NCBI GenBank assembly: GCA_027334785.1
Contig: DAHWQF010000072.1
Location: forward strand, 1 to 10,899
Length of the DNA: 10,899 bases
Source: Acidimicrobiaceae bacterium
Lineage (GTDB): Bacteria > Actinomycetota > Acidimicrobiia > Acidimicrobiales > Palsa-688
Direction: 5' to 3'
Position 1 is the first letter of the stretch. Each line of letters begins with the position of its first letter. Position numbers and translations under genes: made by a program. Shown one piece after another: positions 6,068 to 10,899 of the stretch. The notes below the pieces were generated by a model. That model was not told the origin of the DNA and did no database searches. It worked only from the letters and a program-made list of their open reading frames with translations.

Positions 6068-6792
6068 GACCGCCCGCCCCGTCCCTGCCGCGACGGCCAC
6101 CTCCTCGAGCAGGAGACGCTCGGTGGCGAGCAGGCCGGCGCTGCCGTGGTCACCTCCCCGAGGAGGGCGGAGTCGATGAGGGACTCCGCGCAGGTGCGCC
6201 CCTGTCGTGCCGGTCCGGATGGGCCCAGCGCCTGCACAGAGCCGTAGATGCCTTCGGCGACCAGAGCCAGGCGGTCGGCGAGACCCTCTGGATCGCTCAC
6301 TGCCTCCTCGGCTTCCAGTTCGCCGACCAGTTCTCGGAAGAGCGCCCGCAGCCAAGCCTTGTGCAACACGGCCTTTTGGTGGGCGGGGCTGTCGGGGTCT
6401 GGGAACTCCGCCAGCGCGAGCAGAAAGGGGCAGCCTCGGCTCTTGTCGGACAGGACCTCCTCGCTGAAGGCGTCGAAGACGGCCAGGATTCGCTGGCGTG
6501 GCGTGCCCACCGTCGGTGAGCTGACCTCGGTCAGGCGGACCCTGTACATGTCGCTGCACCGTGCGACGTAGGCCGCGACCAGATCCTCCTTGGAAGCAAA
6601 GAGACGGTACAGCGTGGTCGGCGCCACGTCGGCGTGGGTGGCCACCGTGTCGACTCCCGTAGCCCGGATACCGTCCCGATAGAAAAGCTGCCCGGCAACC
6701 GTCAGGAGGTGTTCACGGGTGGTGGCCGCACTGCGTCGGGGCCTCGGGGGTCGTCCCGTCGATCTCGTGTCCGGTACCGGGCTCCGGGTCAA
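6064..6792 (-). CDS. TetR/AcrR-family transcriptional regulator
   Basis: A repressor-type protein of 242 residues. The N-terminal DNA-binding domain covers about residues 22-72: REHLLTVAGQLFYRDGI, then TGVDTVATHADVAPTTLYRLF, then the SKEDL helix. The C-terminal part is the ligand-binding and dimer domain and contains the SRGCPFLLALAEFPDPDSP block seen in a common actinobacterial subgroup. The only in-frame start before the HTH is a TTG at 6790-6792. A stop lies upstream at 6817-6819 and no other start codon occurs between them. There is no ribosome binding site. A 20-bp palindrome directly upstream is probably its own operator. The gene is followed with a 4-nt overlap by the DoxX-like gene, its likely target together with itself. 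The last 30 residues are Ser/Arg-rich and not typical. Confidence 0.85.
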   Translation of the reverse strand: MTRSPVPDTRSTGRPPRPRRSAATTREHLLTVAGQLFYRDGIRATGVDTVATHADVAPTTLYRLFASKEDLVAAYVARCSDMYRVRLTEVSSPTVGTPRQRILAVFDAFSEEVLSDKSRGCPFLLALAEFPDPDSPAHQKAVLHKAWLRALFRELVGELEAEEAVSDPEGLADRLALVAEGIYGSVQALGPSGPARQGRTCAESLIDSALLGEVTTAAPACSPPSVSCSRRWPSRQGRGGRS

Positions 6793-6820
6793 CGTTAGGG
6801 TACGTCCCCTAACAAGTCAA
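6792..6820 (-). promoter_or_regulatory. Promoter of the TetR operon
   Basis: On the minus strand TTGACT (6820-6815) and TAACGT (6797-6792) are separated by 17 bp, a good -35/-10 pair. The predicted start of transcription (about 6785) falls inside the TTG-started frame. So either the TTG start or this promoter is misassigned. Confidence 0.4.
6794..6813. promoter_or_regulatory. 20-bp palindromic TetR operator
   Basis: Arms GTTAGGG (6794-6800) and CCCTAAC (6807-6813) are perfect inverted copies around TACGTC, whose central ACGT is itself palindromic. Only one base pair of the 20-bp dyad is mismatched. It covers the spacer between the predicted -35 and -10 and touches the start of the TetR gene, the usual layout of an autoregulatory TetR operator. 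Confidence 0.7.
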
Positions 6821-7348
6821 GGCCCGAGCGACGGGGACTGGACCGGAGCCAGCTGGGCCGGTTCCTCAATAACAGCCGAGCGCTTCGGCCACGCCCACGC
6901 CGCCCTGCCCCCACGGGAAGGGGCAAGCCGGGGGAAACGTCAATCATCGTGTTGCCTGTGCCGGCCGTGCCGATCGCTACTCCCGCTGGACTATTGAGAC
7001 TGATCGTGACTTGCATCCTTATGGGTTGCAGGCCGGCAGGCCCCAGAGGCCGCACAGGCTGCCCGTCTTCAGTTAGCAGTTCAACTACCAATACCAACGG
7101 GGCGGTTCAGATAACCCTGCTCCAGCTCTTAGAACACGGCTACAACATGTGGAGGAATGATTGCCCCGATCAGCCTGACAAAGACGCTCTCGGCGACGCT
7201 CGGAGCCGATCGTCTTGAGCCGCGCCTATCAGTAGTGTTACCGCCTTCTAACAAAATCACCTACGGGCCTCGTTACCAACAGCGGCGGTACCTCACCTTG
7301 CCGCTTCACCTTGCCGTGAGAAAAGTTGAAGGGCGCTTCCGGATCTCC
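6821..7348. other. Intergenic stretch between TetR promoter and reductase gene
   Basis: About 530 bp without a convincing gene. It holds a perfect 6-bp stem TGCCCC/GGGGCA (6906-6911, 6920-6925) with an 8-nt loop and a 13-bp tandem repeat at 7291-7316. A possible stem-loop at 7001-7040 around TGCATCC was judged too weak. No riboswitch consensus could be matched. Confidence 0.45.
7291..7316. repeat. 13-bp tandem repeat, two copies
   Basis: CCTCACCTTGCCG (7291-7303) is followed directly by CTTCACCTTGCCG (7304-7316), differing at one base. It lies about 35 bp beyond the stop of the reductase gene. It could be a slippage duplication or a paired binding site. Confidence 0.6.
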
Positions 7349-8560
7349 TCAGGCGTTCACGTCTAGCCGCGGCAAGTGGGTGCGACGCTGGAGGTATTGG
7401 CGGACCATGAGCAGGCCCGTGACCCCCTCCCCCACTGCGGCCCCGAGCTGTTTGGTGGAGCCGGCCCGAACGTCGCCGGCAGCGAACACGCCAGGCATGG
7501 TGGTCTCGAATTGCTCATTGGTGACGACAAAGCCCCATTCGTCGAGCTCGACCGTCCCGGATAGGAACGCCGTATTGGGGTCCAAGCCTACAAACACGAA
7601 CACCCCCACCGGCGTCCAACGCTCAACCTCGCCCGTGGCCCTGTCCTTGGCCAGTACCTCTTCCAGCTTGCCCCTTCCGCGCAGCTCGGTTATCTCCGTG
7701 TTGGTATGGACCGTGAAACGCGTGTCCTGCATCACGTTGTCTTGCAGGAGCTGGGATGCCCGCAGCTCGGGCGCAATTTCCACGATCCGGACCCGTGAGG
7801 CAAACTGGCTGAGGTAAAAGGCCTCTTCGAGCGCCGAGTTCCCGCCCCCGACTACGAGCAGCTCCTCGGCGCCCGTGTAAAACGGGCCGTCACAGGTGGC
7901 GCAGTAGTGGACACCGGTACCTATCAGGTCGTCTTCGCCGGGGACCCCGAGCCGGCGGTAGGAGGAGCCCGTTGCCACCAGGACGGCGTGGGCACAGAGC
8001 TCCTGGCCCGACCCGAGGCGCAGGCGCAGGTCCTCGCCACAGTCCGGCTCGACAGCGGCGACCGAAACGCCCGACAACAGCTCGACGCCGTATCGGCGGG
8101 CGTGGGCGACGAGACGATCCGCCAGCTCGGCACCCCGAACCCCTTCAGGGAAGCCCGGGTAGTTGTCCACCCTCTCAGTCATCCCGGCCTGGCCCCCGAG
8201 GCCCCCGCTGTCGACAACGAGCGCCCCGATCCCCTCGCGCGCTGCATATATGGCAGCGGTCAGCCCCGCAGGGCCACCGCCCGCGATCACCAAGTCATAA
8301 GCCTCGCGCTCGGCGACCAGGCTGAGCCCCAGCTTGCCGGCAAGCTCCTCGTCGGTAGGCTCCAGCAGGTAGGACCCGTCGGGAAAGACGATCGTCGGGA
8401 TGGTGCGGCCGCCGTGTTGGAGGTCTTGCACCAGCCTGAGGCCCTCTTGGTCTTGGTCCACGTCCACCCAGTCATAGGGCACGCGGTGCTCTGAGAGGAA
8501 CTTTTTCGAGCGCCTACAATCTGGGCACCACGGTGCCCCATACACCTTGAGATCAGCCAC
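7349..8560 (-). CDS. Glutaredoxin-like domain fused to thioredoxin reductase (FAD-dependent disulfide reductase)
   Basis: A 403-residue fusion. Residues 1-80 are a glutaredoxin/mycoredoxin-like domain with a C12-P-D-C15 active site and the TIPTIVFPDGS cis-Pro loop. Residues about 86-403 are a thioredoxin reductase: FAD-binding GGGPAGLTAA (94-103), redox C220-A-T-C223, dinucleotide-binding GGGNSALEEA (238-247), and the second FAD motif AAGDVRAGSTKQLGAAVGEG (360-379). Electrons would pass from a nicotinamide cofactor through FAD and CATC to the attached CPDC domain, so the enzyme may reduce protein or low-molecular-weight disulfides without a separate thioredoxin. The HRR residues that bind the NADPH 2'-phosphate are replaced by EIA (261-263). 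The GTG start at 8560 has GGAGGG 4 nt upstream and follows a promoter-like extended -10. Probably cytoplasmic and transcribed alone. Confidence 0.93.
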   Translation of the reverse strand: MADLKVYGAPWCPDCRRSKKFLSEHRVPYDWVDVDQDQEGLRLVQDLQHGGRTIPTIVFPDGSYLLEPTDEELAGKLGLSLVAEREAYDLVIAGGGPAGLTAAIYAAREGIGALVVDSGGLGGQAGMTERVDNYPGFPEGVRGAELADRLVAHARRYGVELLSGVSVAAVEPDCGEDLRLRLGSGQELCAHAVLVATGSSYRRLGVPGEDDLIGTGVHYCATCDGPFYTGAEELLVVGGGNSALEEAFYLSQFASRVRIVEIAPELRASQLLQDNVMQDTRFTVHTNTEITELRGRGKLEEVLAKDRATGEVERWTPVGVFVFVGLDPNTAFLSGTVELDEWGFVVTNEQFETTMPGVFAAGDVRAGSTKQLGAAVGEGVTGLLMVRQYLQRRTHLPRLDVNA

Positions 8561-8591
8561 CTAGCCCTCCAGAAGCTCTTCTGCCGGCCCG

Positions 8592-8600
8592 TTCATAGCA
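8592..8600 (-). promoter_or_regulatory. Extended -10 promoter of the reductase gene
   Basis: The minus strand reads TGCTATGAA: TG, one base, then TATGAA at 8597-8592. The start would lie near 8585, about 25 nt before the GTG, with GGAGGG (8570-8565) between. The layout matches that at 146-154. The -35 is weak. Confidence 0.45.
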
Positions 8601-9015
8601 CATAGCGGCACTGGGCCGCGGCCCCCGTCGGGTGTCTCGCTCAAGCAAGCAGAGCGCGGTGGCCCCATGGAAGGCGCTTCAGGGATCCGCCGGCCCCTAG
8701 GGGTGGCCGAAGCAGGGTCGCCCCAAGAGCGACACCTTGCGCTGGCCCTCGCCGCGCGCGGCCTCGCATGTAGTCACGAGACCTTCCAGGCTGCCGTCGA
8801 TATCGGCCCAGACAAGGGTTGGTGCCTTGCGTTTCGGGAACATCTGGCGCACGACCTGCTGGGAAACGGTGCCGGCGCTGCGCCAGCGGGAGCCAGGGCA
8901 CTGGAGCCAGCGCACTGGTATCCGGGCAGACTACCCCGGCAGCTAGCCAGAATGAAGTACTTCCAGGCCGTTCACCTATCGGCCGGCCGCCCCGTAGGGC
9001 CGCGCGACCGCTCGG

Positions 9016-9216
9016 CTACACGGTCCTGGCCCTGCTGTCGTCCTCCGCGACGGGCCAGGCACATGGCCACAGGTCAAGAGCTATTTGGGAGGGCCAGCGC
9101 GGGGCCCCTACGGTAACCTCTTCGGTGCCACTCGGCGCAAGCGCAGGTTCGCTCGCCTGGGCATGGATGAACTCGTCCTCCCGCCGCAGACGTAGTTCAC
9201 CGATGAGGACGGCCAT
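9016..9216 (-). CDS. Possible small protein, unknown
   Basis: A 66-residue frame starting at the ATG at 9216, preceded on the minus strand by AAGGAAAGG at a loose distance of about 10 nt. It begins MAVLIGELRLRREDEFIHAQ and is mostly polar. It lies downstream of the better supported small gene at 9335-9556, 118 bp away, and could be transcribed with it. No domain or homologue is recognised. Confidence 0.28.
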   Translation of the reverse strand: MAVLIGELRLRREDEFIHAQASEPALAPSGTEEVTVGAPRWPSQIALDLWPCAWPVAEDDSRARTV

Positions 9217-9334
9217 ACCGAAACCACCTTTCCTTGGGCATGCTGAACCGGCGACAAATAACCTTTGGCTCGGTCTATTTAACTGGTCTACAATTCTTTC
9301 GACCGTTGTCGGACAGTATTTATGGACACTGTTA

Positions 9335-9556
9335 CTATTTTCGATGGCGCTGTCCAAGGGAGTTGCCCACGGCCTCATCGACGCCAGGATAATAGCTCCA
9401 CTCGGTCACGAACTTATCCTGTTCAGCAAAAACCGCACGAGAACGGGACGAGCCCAACCTTGTCCTCTCGCTCTGTTCGTCCGGTGCGCGTAAGTCAAGT
9501 ACTAGTTTGTCTGTTTGAAGCGCTCTCTCGACTGACTTGTCGGGCACATTGCTCAT
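9335..9556 (-). CDS. Small hydrophilic protein, unknown
   Basis: A 73-residue protein. The ATG at 9556 is favoured over an upstream start at 9583 because GGAGGT lies 5 nt before it. TACTAT (9592-9587) upstream could be a -10, giving a leader of about 24 nt, like other genes here. The protein is charged (MSNVPDKSVERALQTDKLVL, later EWSYYPGVDEAVGNSLG), with no membrane segment, Cys or recognisable domain. Its codons are less GC-rich than those of the reductase or the regulator, suggesting acquired DNA. The function is unknown; a small regulatory or toxin-antitoxin-type protein is possible but not supported by any motif. Confidence 0.5.
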   Translation of the reverse strand: MSNVPDKSVERALQTDKLVLDLRAPDEQSERTRLGSSRSRAVFAEQDKFVTEWSYYPGVDEAVGNSLGQRHRK

Positions 9557-9612
9557 AGCTGACCTCCCGATCTTCAGGAGCAACCAATAGTATGCAGTCG
9601 CCGAGGAGCCAG

Positions 9613-9632
9613 CTAGGGTCCGAGGTCCCTAG
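9613..9632. promoter_or_regulatory. Operator-like dyad upstream of the small minus-strand gene
   Basis: CTAGGG (9613-9618) and CCCTAG (9627-9632) are perfect inverted arms, with two further pairs inside; 8 of 10 pairs match. It falls where the -35 of the small gene at 9335-9556 would be, so a bound protein could control it. Confidence 0.35.
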
Positions 9633-9717
9633 GCAGGCCTACCGGAAGCGGCCTTGTGAGCGACAGGAGAAGTGGCCGCACCTTGGCGTGAGCGGGCCCG
9701 TGACGGGTACGCCACCG

Positions 9718-9742
9718 ACGTACCGTCGGGGTCACGTACCGT
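9718..9742. repeat. Direct repeat ACGTACCGT
   Basis: Two exact 9-bp copies at 9718-9726 and 9734-9742, 16 bp apart, with a related inverted form (ACGGGTACG) just to the left. Possibly a binding cluster. Confidence 0.4.
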
Positions 9743-9780
9743 AGCGGTCCGATCTCCCGCACTCACAGCCCGGAAGCTAT

Positions 9781-9835
9781 ATCCCGGGATGGCGCCCGTC
9801 AATAGGGCTCACCCCCAAGATCCAGGGGTATACCC
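9781..9835. promoter_or_regulatory. Two perfect 10-bp palindromes upstream of the LuxR-type gene
   Basis: ATCCCGGGAT (9781-9790) and GGGTATACCC (9826-9835) are both perfect and lie 45 bp apart, 140-200 bp before the regulator's start. They may be regulator-binding sites; short palindromes also arise by chance in GC-rich DNA. Confidence 0.3.
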
Positions 9836-9978
9836 TAGGTCGGGCCCACCAGCAACGGTCTGTCCGCCCACCCACTAAAGAGCGAGCGGCCCCAGGGCCC
9901 AGTTCGTGCCGACGCACACCACGTCATGATTTACCATCGGGACAAGCCTTTAGCCTTCGATACCAGGAGTCCACCGAG

Positions 9979-10683
9979 ATGTCCGGAACCCCTGCCGTGT
10001 TGCGTGTAGTTATCGCCAGCGACAACTTCTTGACCCGTGAAGGCCTCGCTTGTCTGCTCGGCGGGGTGACCGGGATCGAGGTGGCCGCCCGCGTCGACAG
10101 TCACCCCGAGACCCTGGAAGCGGCGCAGCATTACCACCCCCACGTCGTAGTGGTCGGGATCCGCACCCCCCGGCTCGTCGCCGAGGCGGCTATCGAAGCT
10201 GCCCGCCGGCTCCGAGCCGACCATCCGGGCATCGGCGTGGTGGTCATCGCCGAGTCCGGGGACGGCTACGCCCTGGAGTTGCTCCGCTCCGGTGCCGCCG
10301 GCGTGGCCTACCTGCTCGACAACCGGGTCGGCGACCTCGACACTCTGGTAGCCGCCATTCACGACGTGCACGGGAGTGAGACCGTCCTCGACCCGTCCGT
10401 CGTCAACGCCCTGGTCAGGCGGCGCTTCGCCACTTCCCTGGAAGCCCTCTCGGTACGGGAAATCGACGTCCTCGCCCAAATGGCCCAGGGCTACTCCAAC
10501 GAAGAGATCGCGAAAAACCTGTCGGTGTCCCAAAAGGCCGTCGAGAGCCACGTTACCAGTATCTTTCGCAAGCTACGGACCCCCGATGACAAACGTTTCG
10601 ACCGTCGCGTTATGGCCGTGCTCACCTATCTCCACGACTACGGCGAACTGAACCCGCCCCACCTCCCACCCCGCCCCCGATAA
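9979..10683 (+). CDS. NarL/LuxR-family response regulator with degenerate receiver domain
   Basis: A 234-residue DNA-binding regulator. Residues about 8-130 are a receiver fold and residues 157-199 a GerE/LuxR-type helix-turn-helix (LSVREIDVLAQMAQGYSNEE, then IAKNLSVSQKAVESHV), with the dimer-helix region after it. Key receiver residues are missing: the phosphoacceptor Asp is Gly (G60 in VVVVGIRTP), the Thr/Ser position is Ala (A91), and the conserved Lys is Asp (D114 in YLLDNRV). Only D15 of the acidic pair remains. It is thus probably not controlled by phosphorylation but by ligand, dimerisation or expression level. The ATG is supported by AGGAG (9965-9969) 9 nt upstream. No histidine kinase gene is in the window. 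Targets are unknown; palindromes upstream may be its own sites. Confidence 0.9.
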   Translation: MSGTPAVLRVVIASDNFLTREGLACLLGGVTGIEVAARVDSHPETLEAAQHYHPHVVVVGIRTPRLVAEAAIEAARRLRADHPGIGVVVIAESGDGYALELLRSGAAGVAYLLDNRVGDLDTLVAAIHDVHGSETVLDPSVVNALVRRRFATSLEALSVREIDVLAQMAQGYSNEEIAKNLSVSQKAVESHVTSIFRKLRTPDDKRFDRRVMAVLTYLHDYGELNPPHLPPRPR

Positions 10684-10899
10684 ACCCGGCGCCACGCGAC
10701 AATAAGAGCTCATCACCGTCGCCAAGCCAGCTTCCCTCAGCGCGCCGGCTGACTCCTCAACGAAACCCGGGCCCCAACTGTTTGCCCGGCCAGTGCCAAT
10801 GGGGGCACCGCGTCGCCCCAAGCGCGCAATAACCCCCGACCGCCCCCTCGCGCACCATGACGGGGGTCCCGAGCGCGTGCGCTCTACCATCACCCCCTG
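10684..10899. other. Right-end stretch without a recognised gene
   Basis: No ORF with a family match, no ribosome binding site, and only weak stem-forming sequence after the regulator's stop. A C/G-rich run near 10790-10860 shows no clear terminator. Confidence 0.4.

Larger units (their letters stand above)
8571..9334. other. Gene-poor stretch with overlapping short ORFs
   Basis: Beyond the reductase promoter no gene family is recognised. A minus-strand frame at 8697-8915 has a protein-like core (VSQQVVRQMFPKRKAPTLVW, then ADIDGSLEGLV). A plus-strand frame over the same bases also looks plausible, so neither is called. CCCCTAGGGG at 8694-8703 is a perfect palindrome. GGTCTA is repeated at 9272 and 9285 (13 bp apart) in an AT-rich patch. 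Confidence 0.4.
9557..9978. other. Palindrome- and repeat-rich intergenic stretch before the LuxR-type gene
   Basis: About 420 bp without a gene. It contains the predicted -10 of the small minus-strand gene, a dyad at 9613-9632, a direct repeat ACGTACCGT at 9718 and 9734, and palindromes at 9781-9790 and 9826-9835. No clear -35/-10 pair was found for the regulator gene. Confidence 0.5.

Noticed and set aside
6068..6559. Long N-terminal extension of the minus-strand frame containing the DoxX-like gene
   Set aside because: It lies in the shadow of the TetR gene and is Arg/Gly/Pro-rich. The GTGA junction at 6064-6067 gives a better start.
6900..7060. Possible riboswitch (GGGGAAA-type and TGCA stem segments)
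   Set aside because: No known consensus fits, and the strand and distance do not match any downstream gene.
7321..7339. Terminator of the reductase gene (GAAG/CTTC stem plus TTTT on the minus strand)
   Set aside because: A 4-bp stem is too short to be convincing despite the T run.
8667..9116. 149-codon plus-strand ORF
   Set aside because: Overlaps an equally plausible minus-strand frame, has no ribosome binding site or domain, and turns into Arg/Pro-rich shadow sequence after about 65 codons.
1..10899. CRISPR array, rRNA, integrase or complete insertion sequence
   Set aside because: No regularly spaced repeats, no rRNA-like sequence, no integrase motif and no element with both ends and an intact transposase were seen.

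Overview
The window is GC-rich, with GC-rich third codon positions in most genes, frequent GTG/TTG starts and at least one apparently leaderless gene. This suggests a high-GC actinobacterium. Placement nearer Acidimicrobiia is only a guess, from the glutaredoxin-thioredoxin reductase fusion and the gene mix. Recognisable genes cover only about 6.4 of 10.9 kb, which is low for a bacterium. Much of the rest is relic sequence, short ORFs and palindromes, so this looks like an accessory, decaying region. Two genes carry single frameshifts, which could be real decay or assembly error.

Left part (1-3055): the C-terminal end of one protein (2-130) is followed by a complete membrane-anchored paralogue (185-703), and both share a VGH-x5-GFVP motif. 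Next comes a TnpB (IS605/IS607-type) relic (about 818-1285) in which a stretch of roughly 90 bp appears inverted. It abuts an opposite-strand orphan C-terminal domain (about 1283-1535). A frameshifted class I SAM methyltransferase lies at 1967-2631.

Middle (3056-6813): an MNT antitoxin fused to a winged helix (3056-3694) overlaps a HEPN toxin gene (from 3678) that is frameshifted at a C6/CT-repeat tract. Its promoter looks leaderless, with a dyad around the -10. A long imperfect inverted repeat (4201-4278) follows. On the minus strand a likely operon reads TetR regulator, DoxX-like membrane protein (GTGA overlap), then a metallo-beta-lactamase-fold hydrolase. A 20-bp palindrome lies just upstream of the TetR start.

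Right part (6814-10899): a glutaredoxin-thioredoxin reductase fusion (7349-8560, minus) lacks the usual NADPH-binding HRR residues. A gene-poor stretch follows with one well-supported small ORF (9335-9556, minus) and several palindromes. Last is a NarL/LuxR-type regulator (9979-10683, plus) whose receiver lacks the phosphoacceptor Asp and the conserved Lys. No rRNA, tRNA, CRISPR array or complete insertion sequence is visible.

Possible biological themes are redox or thiol homeostasis (fusion reductase, DoxX-like protein) and a toxin-antitoxin module that may be losing its toxin. Nothing here proves a new system. The best leads are the VGH/GFVP paralogue pair, the unusual reductase, the phosphorylation-independent regulator and the long inverted repeat.
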